NCBI GenBank assembly: GCA_049724395.1
Contig: JAUGWO010000080.1
Coordinates: forward strand, 28,675-92,674
DNA from: Spongospora subterranea f. sp. subterranea
Lineage: Eukaryota > Endomyxa: Phytomyxea > Phytomyxea > Plasmodiophorida
Length of the DNA: 64,000 nt
Direction: 5' to 3'
Part shown: positions 45,642 to 56,949 of the stretch, piece by piece
Position numbering within the stretch: position 1 is the stretch's first letter
Layout: each line of letters opens with the position of its first letter
Notes under the pieces: generated by a model
Told to the model about the DNA's origin: nothing
Databases searched by the model: none
What the model saw: only the letters and a program-made list of their open reading frames with translations
Made by a program: the position numbers and the translations under genes

Positions 45642-46575
45642 ATGACGGAATTATCTACCAGATCGCGAACCCGCTCACGTCAGGCATTGTCCAACATTTC
45701 TAACAATGAACTTGTTTCAACAGTTACAAAAACAAAAACACAAACCATTCTAAAGAGAAGCAGTTTTCGAAAAGGGAAACCTAATCAGGAACTTGAGCAA
45801 TATGACGTCTATAAAAATATGAGGTAGAATAAAGGACAACATAGAGCCTTTCAGTTCTGAACATTGCCAAATCAGGTTCAATGAGCTACGATATTATCGC
45901 TGTGAAGATTATATGACTTCGACATTGCAAGCGCATTTATGCCATTCTATGAGAACTATGCTAGTTGCTTGGCTAGTTGAGGTTATGGAGGAATTCAAAC
46001 TGTCTTCGCAGACCCTTCATATCGCTGTATATATTTTGGATGGATTCCTAGCCCGGCATTTCAATGTCAAGCCTTGCATTCTGCAGTTGATCGGGATAAC
46101 GTGCATGTTTATTGCTGCCAAGTACGAGGAGATACATCCCCTTGATCCCAAAGACTGTTCATACATCACCGATTACACGTACACAGCACAACAAGTTCTG
46201 AGCATGGAACAGCGAATTCTGGTCACCATGCAGTTTCGCATCAGCGTCGTAACCAGCATTGAATTCCGACATCGATTTCAATGCGAGCACCCTCTGGTCG
46301 AATACCTACTGGAATTAACGCTTCGTGAACCAATGTGTCTGGTCCACAAACCTTCTGAACTTGCTGCGGCTGCCTGCGCTTACGTTCGTGCTGCAATCGG
46401 ACAGTCAATCTGGCCAAGCTCCATGCAGTCCAGGACGGGGTATACATTTGGAGCACTTCGTGGATTACTCGAGGAAATCAGGAATTTGCACTGGAGAAAT
46501 TTCAAGGTTCCCGCTGCCCGATATTCTCAATTAGCAGAAATATTGCCGTTAGCCTCTATTCCATCATCAATATAA
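45642..46575 (+). CDS. Mitotic cyclin (A/B type)
   Basis: ATG 45642 (MTELSTRSRTRSRQALSNIS). A canonical destruction box, R-x-x-L-x-x-I-x-N, is visible at residues 13-21 (RQALSNISN), predicting APC/C-dependent turnover. A 52-bp intron (45824-45875, GTAGAA...AATCAG) restores NMRFNELRYYRCEDYM. The cyclin box follows: HSMRTMLVAWLVEVMEEFKL, SSQTLHIAVYILDGFLARHF, GITCMFIAAKYEEIHPLDPK, YITDYTYTAQQVLSMEQRIL. The second fold has LVHKPSELAAAACAYVRAA. It ends at 46575. The lysine/glutamate pair that contacts CDK (KYEE) is present. The YITDYTYT block and overall pattern are closest to cyclin A. At about 294 residues it is short for a cyclin A, mainly because of a short N-terminus. Confidence 0.9.
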
Positions 46576-46742
46576 ATCTGTAAAAAGGGTATAACTCATT
46601 TTTGGGTATCACCGTGTGAAAGTACAATTCTCTCAGAATTACTCGAAAGATTTCACGGTTGGTTGATTGCAATTGTTACAAACCCTGGGCAAAGCTTAAT
46701 TAAATTCGACAATAAATCTCTAGAATTCCGAACAGCGTTACT

Positions 46743-46823
46743 GTCATCGTGTCCGAGTGGTTAAGGAGATCGATTAGAAATCGATTGGGCTTGCCCGCGC
46801 GAGTTCGAGTCTCGTCGATGACT
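46743..46823 (+). tRNA. tRNA-Ser (anticodon AGA)
   Basis: An 81-nt tRNA with a 7-bp acceptor stem (GTCATCG with CGATGAC), D-arm CCGAGTGGTTAAGG, anticodon stem-loop ATCGATTAGAAATCGAT (loop TTAGAAA, anticodon AGA), a long class-II variable arm (TGGGCTTGCCCGC) and T-arm CGAGTTCGAGTCTCG. The long variable arm with AGA is diagnostic for serine. It has no intron, and a T-run (ACTTTTTCATTTCG) follows as a pol III terminator. Confidence 0.95.
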
Positions 46824-47954
46824 TTTTCATTTCGTTTTACGCGGGGTGTTTTTTGGTCAGCTGGACACCACAGGGTGGATCGTTGTCGTGATTGATCCAA
46901 GGAGTTCTTGAATTGCATTAGATGTCCCGCGGAGGCCAACTTGCAGTTTCCCCTCCACAGTTTTGGACGTTGATGAATATTGGACACGCCCCAAAATTGA
47001 TTGGTTTCCCTGTGAGATCAATTCAACGGTTTCAATGCTTTAAATATAAATATGTGTTGTTAGTTGACCGGTCATCAGGCATCGATGACTCGCCCATTCG
47101 TTCATAATCAATCTCATCCTGCCCCACAAGACGCGATTCTCCCGCATTGATTATATGGGCAATGATATCTGTTGATCTGTGATATGATTCATTAGACGGT
47201 TTGCTAATTCAACTAGATTATAGCAGAATACAGTTGATGCATTACTGCCAGGTGCAGTGCTGTATTTCCAAATTTATCCTGTAGCTGCCACGTGATTTCA
47301 AATAACCCAGCACCGTTTGCGTGATCTACAATGCTGGTGAACCTTTTTAGCCTTATCCACTACGTTTACATAGATTCCAGTTGAGTTGCAATAGACCGTC
47401 AAAGTGATGATTTTCAACTATGTTCAGATAAGTTTGGCGTTGTCTGGCGCGAAACGTATCGAATGGCTTCTGCAGGACTGCGTACACAAGTGGCAACGAC
47501 AAGGTCACAGGTGTAGGTGTAGCGTTAGAATCGTAATCACGTGAGTTACATCAACAGAGGTTGACCGTCCCCCTGTCAGTCACTGCACCCAACTTCAATG
47601 GTCGTGAGGAGCTTTACCTTGTACTGTTTCTTCCCAGATATGTACGGCATAGACTGAACTGTTGAACTGGGGTTTTATGGTGCAGGAATTGGTCATCAGT
47701 TCTGACCGACTAAAGCGTGGCAACTAACTGTTGAACTGGGGTTTTATGGTCAAAATTGGATTCCAATTTTGTGCAGGAATTGGTCATCAGTTCCGACCGA
47801 TTAAAGAGTGGCAACTGCTACACGCAGACCTGGCGTTCAGCATTGTTGAAACAGGTGCAAGGCTGTGTTGGAACATCGACACATTATAGGGTATCCTGGC
47901 GTTGGTAAGAGCAGACCGATCAGCGACGTCTACCATCATGTAGATAGCGTGCTG
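46824..47954. other. Intergenic region with a local duplication
   Basis: No coding signal I can support. A 68-bp direct duplication (47657-47724 and 47726-47817) is the only structure; see the separate entry. Confidence 0.45.
47657..47817. repeat. 68-bp duplication, second copy carrying a 21-bp palindrome
   Basis: Both copies contain AACTGTTGAACTGGGGTTTT and GCAGGAATTGGTCATCAGTT. In the second copy, CAAAATTGGATTCCAATTTTG (47751-47771, a near-perfect hairpin) is inserted between ATGGT and TGCAGG. Confidence 0.8.
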
Positions 47955-49266
47955 TTATTTTTGAGGTGAGTCAACAAGTATTTGTCGCTGCAGTCGCCTC
48001 TGTATAATCTGCAAAAATTCCTGGCACATCGTCGTTTCGACTTGATGAATAATGCCATGTGTCAAGATACAAAAACAGAACCGTTGCCCAAGGCTTAGGA
48101 TCGGTTTACAACTTAGAATGGAATTCATATGTCCTAAACTATCCACTAACGAGGAGTCGCAAACCGAAAGTGTTTCGGTTTTATGTTTGTAAAATTCAAA
48201 AATAGCTTTGGTTTTAAGTAAATGATTCTGTACGCCTTGAATTGTCTATCTTTCACTGTGTCGTCATTAAACAAACACGATCATCGGCGTTAATATTGTC
48301 TAATACGGTTATCGGTCTGAATACCAACAAGTTCACGATCATTAGGAGAGTAGTTATCTTCACTATCATTCTTTGAATCAGTACATTCTTGGTAAGCCCA
48401 ACAAGTCTGTCTCAATATATTGGGTTTCCTTTGATCGACATCATCGACATTACAATCCAAGCATGACCTTGATTATTGTTTCGGTTATTTGGAAATCATC
48501 CCCGACAAGGGACACCTTGCAATCGTATCCTCTTCGGAACAGTGGCGACATTATCTGCACGGCGATAAGTCAAACTCGCTGAGATCAAGCATCTTGTCCA
48601 GGTCATGAATCAAACCGTAACAGCCGTATAATGTTGGTCAATGTTTTTAGTTCGACTTCAGACATGGTGCACAGTTCTTCGGAAAAAACTTCATCAGGAA
48701 GGTATCCAATTGCTGCTTGCGATAAGTGGATTGTTGCCAGACACGCATCATGCTGGGGTTCATCGCAATCAGAATGAGCGTCACTGTGCGCCATGTCCGA
48801 AGTCCATCAAAATATCGATCAAGACGTTCGGGCAGTTACGGTTCATTCCAAGGACCTGGATAAGATTTGATTTTTCATCCTTTGGATCGTGCGGCTCACT
48901 GAAATCCTTGATAGGAGTCGACGAAGAATATGATAAAAAATGGGGAAGAAGATATATGGTGGAGCCGTTTCTCGACGTATCGGGGAAGGCGGTCGCAAAT
49001 AATGCATTCGCATCGAGGGTGAATACCGACAGATAGAAACAGTCCTAATTCAAACAAAACACCATCGTGTTTCTGGAATTCGGCAATTTGTTAGAAGGTG
49101 GCCTTGCACAGATTCGGCAGGACTAGAGTCCTGCAGCACTGCTGGAAAGCGTTTCAATCAGATGGCTTTTGCACCCGAAATTAGAAGGGCAAGGCTTTCC
49201 TAGAGCCAATTATTAACTCCAACTATCAAGACATATCTGTAAACTTTCATTTTTGTAAAACCGTCC
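47955..49266. other. Weak open frames, no recognised gene
   Basis: Minus-strand frames at 47955-48146 (GQRFCFCILTHGIIHQVETT) and 48603-48794 (SDAHSDCDEPQHDACLATIH; YLPDEVFSEELCTMSEVELK) are protein-like and could be exons of one minus-strand gene, and a plus-strand frame overlaps at 48641-49036. I cannot join them into a model. Confidence 0.3.
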
Positions 49267-50003
49267 TTAATCGTCCAAATAGGTACTTGGAACAAATGAA
49301 GTCTCACTTCGAACCGTATTTAGGGCAAGGACGATCTCCAAGTCAAAAAGTGATGCAACGAGCGTCTTCAACGACTCCTGCTGATCTGCTAACATAATCA
49401 TGACCTCGTCGACTACATCATATCCAACGACCCAATTGTCTGGAAAATCGGTAGATGACGCCAGATTATAGTGCAACAGATGTGCAAAGAATGAATCAGC
49501 GACAAACAGTAACGTTTCGACGTATTTTCCGAGACAAACAGGTGGACGTCGTGATTGACACAAACGGAAAGGTCCAAGCCAACTTTCGAAGCTGGTCGAA
49601 TACGCATTCCGCGTTTGTCAAGTTCAACGGAAACTGAAACCATTCCCCACGACGCCGAGAATCAATCGCGCGTCTGGGCTGGGCGTCCCCGTTCGGCAGT
49701 GACAAGTAGTTGTTCGTACAATTGGCGACAGGTGACAGTGGAGCCACAAGTACAGTGGCTGAGTGGATCTGACACGTTCGAATATGCCGAGGGTGTGACT
49801 GGTCTGCCGCCTGAGCAGGGGCACCACTCGACCGCGCTGGTCGCCCGCCGGTCCACGCTTGGCCAGCACCGTAAAACAGCCGCCCGTTCCTGGCAGTGGA
49901 CCGATATCAGTTTACAAGCCCACTTTACCAGGTCGAGAAGGCACCGGTATTGTTGAACTAGCGTTTTGTTGCCAATCTGCGTTTTGATCGGTCGCTGCGT
50001 CAT
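49267..50003 (-). CDS. Unrecognised minus-strand gene, several exons
   Basis: Protein-like frames from 50003 (MTQRPIKTQIGNKTLVQQYR) through 49740-49500 (RRGEWFQFPLNLTNAECVFD) to 49563-49267 (DNWVVGYDVVDEVMIMLADQ, VASLFDLEIVLALNTVRSET, ending YLDD-stop). The frames shift between blocks in a way that short introns would explain. Family not recognised. It is divergent with the acidic-protein gene: the two starts lie 47 bp apart, so a shared promoter is likely. Confidence 0.45.
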
Positions 50004-50049
50004 TAATCAATATATCCGCTCCGTTTTATATTAACTAGGTAGCATCAAA

Positions 50050-50880
50050 ATGTCAGATCGTACTGAAGAGGAAGGTGATACGGAGTACAACCAGGTCCAG
50101 TATGGCGACGAAGACGATGACGACCCCGAAGACGATGAGGAAGACGAAGAGCAGGTAGATGTCGTTCAGCAAGATGACGATGAGGATGACGAAGAGGAGG
50201 ACGAGGATGAAGAGTATGAAGAAGAATACGAAGAAGAAGAAGATGATGAAGATGTTCAAGGTGTTGTTCAGATCGCTCGTGGCAGAAGAGAAGAAGAATA
50301 CGACGAAGATGATGAAGACGAGGATGCCGACGACGAAGAAGTTGATGATGAATATAACGCGGACGAGGATTTCGCATCTCTTGAAGCCAGAGCAAGCGAT
50401 TTGGCGGCCGAGGGTTTATCAAATGAGGCGACCATTCAGGTAAATATTAACTTTTTTTTTTCAAAACATTTTACATCATAACAAGTCAATTTTTTTCAGG
50501 TTCTCAAAGTGCTAACACCAGGATTAGTATCAAAATTACCAGAACTTGATTCATTAGATGATCGGGACGCAAATCAGTTCCGCACTCAAGTGTTGGGCAC
50601 GTTGGCGTTGTGGATCGAGGTTTTACGCGATGGTAAAGGTATAGAACGTTATAGGCGAGCAGGAGGCGTTGGCGATGCAGGAGCCGCTTCTTTAATAGAA
50701 TCGCTAAACACGTGGCGCGACGCTTTTTTACAAGACGAAAATCTCGATTTGACAACCGATAATGTTGATGAGGACGATGAGGACGAAGATGACGTCGCTA
50801 TTGTGAAAGAGTTTATAGATCTGCTGGATGATCTAAAACAACCTGTTAAAAAGAAACACAAAGGCGCAAATCCTGAATAG
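50050..50880 (+). CDS. Highly acidic protein of unknown function
   Basis: ATG 50050 (MSDRTEEEGDTEYNQVQYGD). Residues 1-115 are almost entirely Asp/Glu with Tyr and a few Gln (YGDEDDDDPEDDEEDEEQVD). Exon 1 ends near 50440 at a GTAAATATT splice donor; a 61-bp T-rich intron ends TTTTTTTCAG at 50500. Exon 2 continues VLKVLTPGLVSKLPELDSLD, then TQVLGTLALWIEVLRDGKG and RRAGGVGDAGAASLIESLNT, a second acidic patch (DNVDEDDEDEDDVAIVKEF) and a basic end (KKKHKGANPE, stop 50880). The folded part is predicted helical. The charge pattern suggests a histone- or basic-protein-binding chaperone, but that is inference only; I do not recognise the family. Confidence 0.8.
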
Positions 50881-51048
50881 AATGATGTCATTATTAAGTA
50901 AACCATTATCAGTTTCAGTACAAGGTAATTATTCACTCAATGGCTATCGAAATGGATATTGTCTGAAAAAACACAAAGTACAAGAAAAGCTACAGTGCTT
51001 TATTTAACTATTTATAACTCGTCTGGAAACAGCACTCCTTCTCAAAGT

Positions 51049-52855
51049 TTAGAAGGAAATTTTCGGGCTGATACACCTATTCACTAGTTGTGAGACTATA
51101 CAGTTATCAATGGACAAACTCGAACCCGTATAAGCGGCGTCTGGACGAATCAATTTCCCTGACACCCTTTCTTCATTGACATGAGCTACCCAACCAGCGG
51201 TTCGAGCTAGCACAAATATTGGGGTGAACAGCGATGTGGGGATGCCGCCTAAATCCATCAAAAAGACCCATCAGAAACGAGGCAGCCAAAACAGGAGTTG
51301 TTGATGACCGACATTGGTTGTATGCAGAGGCAGAGAAAAAATCTGATTGGTAAAAGACAACAGACTTAGAAGACTGCAAAAAAAAGATTTGCTCCCATAC
51401 CTAGATTACAAAAAAGTCGCTTCTCATCCCACATGAGCTGATTCAGAACTTCGTCAGGATCAGTTGACCATCGCTAAATAGTAATACAGTACCTTCTCAA
51501 TCGCTTTCGATATCTCGACAAGATTGGGGTTGCCTCCAGGCAAGCTAGCTAATTCTTCGGAACACGATTTGATAACATCCGATCGCGGATCGCCCTTTTT
51601 GTAGACTCGATGACCAAATCCTATAAAAATGAAAACAACATAAATATGGTGGACAGATAGCAAAAGAATCAATTTGTAATTACCCATTATCAACTTTTTG
51701 GTCCTCAACATTTCTTTTACACCTTGAACCGCTTGATCAGGGGTGGCGAATTGCTCGATAAGGTGCATGGCTGCCTCATTTGCACCACCTATCGAACTTG
51801 TACTGTCAGTGATTTTGGGACACGAAAAGCGTCATCACCGACCGTGCAAAGCGCCTCGCAGCGTCCCAATTCCGGTACATATGCACGAATATATGTCTGA
51901 TTTAGTACTAGCAGTGACTCGACAAGCGAATGTGCTGGCGGCGAATCCGTGCTCCTGAGATAGTTAGTCAGATTCCCGGTTACAAGCAAATGTGAATTGA
52001 CCAAATCTGGAACAGTCATGAGAGTTACTTTTACCGACAGCATAAAGGATGAGAGATACATTGACAGCTCGAACTGCCGCCTTCGTAGGATTAGACTGAT
52101 GCAATAATCGAAGCAAATAATGTGCTAACGACTCCTGTACATAAAGAAGAGTCAGAACAGAAGAGCAAATAATGATTTTCAAATTACTGTCTGGCTAAGT
52201 CCAGATGTATCAATTCTGACACCGGATTGGTGAAAATGATGCCAATAGCATAACACAGCAGAAAATACGGAGATAAGAGTTGTAGCTATTTGAGTGGCAT
52301 GATTACCAGACGATAACTGATAGAGCCCTGAATGCATAATGAGAACATGATAATTGGGGATGGCATTACAGTACCTGAGGAAGCATCCTGCTGTTCTGGA
52401 AATAGAGTTCCTAACATTGAACAGGCTGTACGTAACACATCCATAGGATGAGCTGATGAGGGAATCAATTCTACCATGTACAGAACGTCAGAAAAAAATA
52501 CCACAAACAACAATATGAGCTGTGACCAATTATAGACTTGAGGGAGTCAGGAATTACTCGAGACTGGTTAACAACATTTTGGAATGAATTGAGTTGACTG
52601 TCGGTGGGAAGATCACCAAACATGAGCAAGTAAGCAACTTGTTCAAATATGCAATTATTTGCAAGATCAATGATAGAATATCCTGAATAAAGAGGACTCA
52701 GCGCGGTGAAATTTCCCGCAAGAACAATAGTTGGAGACCTCGATATTGAAGGCCATGGCCCTCTGTACCGACCGAAGATATGTTTGTGGTGCCTGCGATG
52801 ACGCCAGCCATGCCGGAAGCAGGCTCGGGCTTTGGTAAGGTCGTGGAGGCGGCCA
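51049..52855 (-). CDS. Citrate synthase family (2-methylcitrate synthase type)
   Basis: Minus strand, ATG 52855 ([20 protein letters not shown], then [19 protein letters not shown]). The G-x-x-G-V-x-A-G-x-T start is typical of the PrpC-like branch. Further blocks: [117 protein letters not shown] (catalytic His); [17 protein letters not shown] (catalytic Asp region); [33 protein letters not shown]. The end is CISPKISF, with no peroxisomal SKL. No strong mitochondrial presequence is seen. At least nine short introns; the exon breaks are inferred. The enzyme condenses oxaloacetate with acetyl- or propionyl-CoA. Confidence 0.88.
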
Positions 52856-53531
52856 TCTGGTGGTGGAGTTAGGACAAGATCAGCAATAACGGAGTGGGCG
52901 GATCGTTATACAGACCCTTTCTCTTTAATTCCTCACACTTTATATAACTATATCCGTCGTCAGATAATAAAAGTCCCACAGTTATAACACACTCCTATGT
53001 GTCCTTTAAACAGGATCAACGGGTTCCGTTTATACATTCCGACCTGATCTCGCCAAATTGAATTATCGAAAGTACGTTCGTCAGTAAAATGTTGGAGATT
53101 CCGGTGTTAGGTGTCGGGATCTTGTCAAGTTAGCAATTCTGGTTAGCGACAAGGCTGATCAGTGATCAGCGAATAAGGAAAATAACAGCATGTTCAATCC
53201 TTCACCTTTTCGGGTATTTTCGCCATGATATCATCATCATATCGGGGGATCGCGTTTTCGTTAATCCATCAAGTAAAGTCAGAATCGACACGAAATACCA
53301 GGTCAGACATCTCTGACGAAGTGTTTGTTTCGCCCGCCTCATGAAAAACCGACAGCGAAAGAAATTAAGCGCTCATGATAGCAACGTCGTCTTACATAAC
53401 TTCGAAAACACCCGATAGCGCTTTCAAACCCGAATTTGGCCCCAGATACGAGGCCAATCCGCTTCCAAACCATTAAGTCAAACAACATCAGGAGTAGTGG
53501 TATTTCATCGGCACGGAAAGACATATAAAAA
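52856..53531. other. Intergenic, no gene seen
   Basis: Probably holds the promoters of the two divergent flanking genes (citrate synthase to the left, the unknown plus-strand gene to the right). A minus-strand frame at 53339-53524 is not convincing. Confidence 0.4.
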
Positions 53532-54111
53532 ATGCTCTATCAAAGATTAATGCAAACAGGAGATGCCCTCATGAGACCTAATTCGAGAATAAGTCAGAGG
53601 CTAATCGGATGGAGTGGAATTGAAAATGTGTCCTCTGTCGAAATTGCCCTAATCGCCATCCTAGTTTCGTCCTTGTATTTTCAACGTTCCAAACTCTTAA
53701 CAATGCATTACTTACCAAATCTACGAATAAAGGGTTTTGATTTTTTCCCACTCAATTGGGTAAGCTACTGCTTTTTTCGCAAACGACGACCGGATTTGCA
53801 GTTTCATTCAAAAGAGATCACCTCAACCAATGTTGGGAGAGTCGGGGCCAGAAGAGGCGAAGATATGATGCAAGGTTGTATTATAATGGTTGTCTGCTAA
53901 ATATTCCAATCGAGCATGGTGGTTCCCTAAACACATTGTTTGCCGGATAAAACCAGTAAATCAATCGATTGCAACATATGGTGAAATTTGCTTGACTCCT
54001 GATGGCCATTTCAATACTCGAGCGACCGTTGAGAACATGCTGGAGTGTTGCCAGAGTGGACCTGTTAGGGTTCAAGGCTTCTATCGGACGGATGATCAAG
54101 TAAAACGGTAG
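53532..54111 (+). CDS. Unrecognised gene, about three exons
   Basis: ATG 53532 (MLYQRLMQTGDALMRPNSRI) with one probable membrane helix (SVEIALIAILVSSLYF), then LLTMHYLPNLRIKGFDFFPL. A GT-AG intron (GTAAGCTACTG...TTTGCAG, about 42 bp) leads to FHSKEITSTNVGRVGARRGE. A second probable intron ends TAAAACCAG before a last exon (NQSIATYGEICLTPDGHFNT, then MLECCQSGPVRVQGFYRTDD) with a TAG at 54111. The last gene before the repeat-rich right end. Family not recognised. Confidence 0.5.
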
Positions 54112-54156
54112 TCGATTGAGAAGCGAATTATCTTGTCGGGAACGGTCGATTAAACA

Positions 54157-55478
54157 TCATCCAAGGGTGACGGAGCCGCACACCAACGACCTCAGCAATG
54201 ACGTCGCGATGTCAAGTGAGGGGATGGGAAGCGGGAGTAATAGACCCGAGGGTTTGCGGCGAGGAACTTTCGAACGCGCACAGACGTCACAAGATCGAAC
54301 AAAAGAGGTGTAACCATCTTTAGCATACCTGGTCAGGTAAAATTGCGAGCAATTGATTCGATTTGATTTCAAAATGTCCTGCCAATGGAGAATCATGACA
54401 GGATGAAAGGATATTCAAACGCCTAACTGCATCATCGACCACTTCAACTTCGGGGGGAGGAATGGGTCATAGCATTAATAAAGCGAGAACTACGAAAAAC
54501 GGGTTATCGACGGGTTGATGATCGACGGCCGATAATTCAGGACGACGGGACAATGCATCAGGTTTGTGAGAGAGAGATCCGGATCGGTGACGAATGACGA
54601 AGTGGGATTGAGACAACAACAATGACCAACGAGCGTGACGCCGATTCAACAGTTTAGTTGTCATGAACCATTCGAGGTTCTGTGATCGCTCAACACCAAA
54701 ATTAAGGATCCAGGTAATGCCTTTAAGCCTGAAAAGCTGTCACGATGGAATTAGCTCTTTATCTGAATCTCATAATTTAATTCCGATGGTGTAAATTTGC
54801 GAGAGTAAAACGCCACAGGGTGTAATCCATCTGTGTGTATTCGGGACAAGATTGCACCAACTGCGTAATCGGACGCACCTGATTCGACAATAATGTCCAA
54901 TTCAGGATCAAAATGGCGTAAAATAGGCGCCGATACAAAAGCTGACTTCAAAGTCTGAAATGAAGCATCAGCGCTAGTAGATGGCATCCTTCTTGGTCAA
55001 CGAAAACAGTGGGTTGGTGATGCGTGAATAATTTGGAATAATCCACGATAGAAGTTCGCAAAACCCAGAAACGATTGAAGCTCTTTGACCGAATTCGGGA
55101 TTGGTCAAGATATTATTGCTGAAATACTTTCTGGATCCATGAGTAAGCCGCGAGAGGACAAGCGGAATCCTAATCTCGGAGACATGGAATACACATTTGC
55201 TCAGTTTGGCGAAGAGGTTGTGCTTTCGTAGAATTTGCAAAACAGTGTGAACGTGTTGAACATGTTCAACACCGTCCGGGGAGAAAATCAACGTGTTGCA
55301 TTAATACACAACAACGAATCGATCAATGCACTCATGTAGATGTCGTTCATGAATCGGTGAAAACAAGCGGGTGTATTTGCCAAGCCAAAAGGCATCACCA
55401 AATATTCAAACAAACCGACTTTTGTCCTGCATGCAATTGTCCACTCATCGCCTGCCCTGATGCGAACGAGATCTTATT
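54157..55478 (-). pseudogene. Ty3/Gypsy pol remnant (RT to integrase finger)
   Basis: Minus strand in order: DLVRIRAGDEW and GLFEYLVMPFGLANTPACFH (55478-55350), FSPDGVEHVQHVHTVLQILR and LRKHNLFAKLSKCVFHVSEI (about 55290-55180), RNase H ([38 protein letters not shown]; 54987-54780), [20 protein letters not shown] and [13 protein letters not shown] (54664-54500), and integrase (SFVRSCDVCARSKVPRRKPS; GLLLPLPIPS; 54396-54157). The catalytic YLDD reads Y, stop, C, N. Several frame changes: a dead copy. Confidence 0.85.
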
Positions 55479-56194
55479 TCGCCATCCCGATCCTATTTAC
55501 TTGGACAAGGCAACACGAGAGATTATGCAATTCATGGAACATGCAGGCTTCGTTATCAACGTGGGCAGCAAAAGTATTCTCATCCCAACTCAACAAGTGT
55601 CTTTTTTAGGATTGATTCTGAATACGCCGCGTTTAACTATTGAAATCCCAACCGACAAACGTACTGCATACGACCATTCGATCCGTTCCTTATTACGACA
55701 GAAGTATCCGTCTGTTCGAGATCTTGCTACCCTTCGCGGCAAATCAAATTTTGTTAACATCTCATCTTCTAGGGGGCAGGCATCTTTGTCAGCACTACAT
55801 TCACTCATCGGATCCCCAAATTGGCGACATCGCGAATATCGTCGCTGGACTGTAGACGCTCGACTCTGTCTACACGATTGGATCCACCGTCATTTATTCC
55901 TTGTGGTGGGCGAACTACGCGCAGCTCAGAAGGCTATTCACGCTCTTCCATGTTGATAACATGGCAGTTCTAGGGATGCTGCAATCAGGACATTCTTCTT
56001 CCGTCCAGTGCGCTTCTATTTTACGCGCAATCCACCGTCGAATCCATATGCAAGCATTGTCTGTGCAATTCCGGTACATTCCTACGACCACTAATTGTAT
56101 TGCTGACTCTTTGTCAAGACAGCAACGCTATTTTATGAGAAAAAGGAAGGTTTTCCACGATTATCGTCCTGTTTGGGAATGCTGTTTTTCTTGA
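55479..56194 (+). pseudogene. DIRS-type RT/RNase H fragment
   Basis: Plus strand. ATREIMQFMEHAGFVINVGS, KSILIPTQQVSFLGLILNT and LLRQKYPSVRDLATLRGK follow the DIRS reverse-transcriptase pattern (LGFxIN..KS...PTQ...FLG). After a frame change near 55925, RNase H continues: FHVDNMAVLGMLQSGHSSSV, ILRAIHRRIHMQALSVQFRY and IPTTTNCI-ADSLSRQQRYF. The fragment starts at IYLD, so the catalytic YLDD is cut through its middle at the junction with the Gypsy remnant. DIRS elements use a tyrosine recombinase for integration; none is seen here. Confidence 0.75.
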
Positions 56195-56205
56195 TTGTGG
56201 GCATC

Positions 56206-56490
56206 TCATTGAGGTGGAATCGGCTTGAGATCATTGTTGTAGCGTCGAAAGGGTTCTTGATCTTTGGCAGTAGATACGGTCAGTTCGAATGCCTCAGCGA
56301 CATCGTGATTGGGGTCCTCATCTCTACCGTACTCCAGTTCATGTTCGACAACGGCCTTGAGTGAAGGTGGGCGCAATCCCCCGATTAGAACTTGAACTCG
56401 ACTTTTAGACTTCTTCTTATCTTCCACGTCGTACAAGTGTTCTAGCCCATTACCCGTGATGAGATAGTCGAACGCTGTGAAATAACTCAA
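56206..56490 (-). pseudogene. Retroelement gag fragment
   Basis: A 94-codon minus-strand frame: DYLITGNGLEHLYDVEDKKK, then RVQVLIGGLRPPSLKAVVEH and NHDVAEAFELTVSTAKDQEP. The pattern LI-GLRPP-LK-VV is typical of capsid regions in DIRS/Gypsy-type gag proteins. No partner domains nearby. Confidence 0.55.
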
Positions 56491-56949
56491 AACTCGGTCT
56501 TCGGCTCAAGGCCTTAGTGTCACCTAATCGAAGTTCTTTCAAATCCTGACAGATTGACTGTTAAGGTCCACAGAAGTTTTTACAGTCCGAACAATTGTTC
56601 TTTTTCTCACAAATCTTCTTCATTTTCATTTCATTTCTATCATCATCTCTCCATCGTCACATTCTTTTTATCACCAATTTCTCCAGTCTCATCCTCTCAT
56701 TCCTGCTAGATTTACAATATCTTCCTTTTCCTATATCTCCCTCATCAATTTTCGAACGATTCCCTCTTCGTTATCATGGTTGTAAGTCCATCCCCTTCTC
56801 CCTCCCCCCGTCGAACTCGGTCTTTCTCCCGCCCTGATGACAATTCGTAGAGGACGCAAATACCGCCATGCTGCGATTGTTGCTGGAATCGTCAAAACGG
56901 CGCGACCGTGATTTGGCCGAAGAGCGTCTGGAGGGGCGCAGCTCAGCGC

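Noticed and set aside
46241-46534. Overlapping frames within the cyclin gene
   Set aside because: Shadow frames of the cyclin box exon.
50053-50422. Minus-strand open frames opposite the acidic protein
   Set aside because: They are the complement of GA-rich Asp/Glu codons; the plus-strand model has a start, an intron and two coherent exons.
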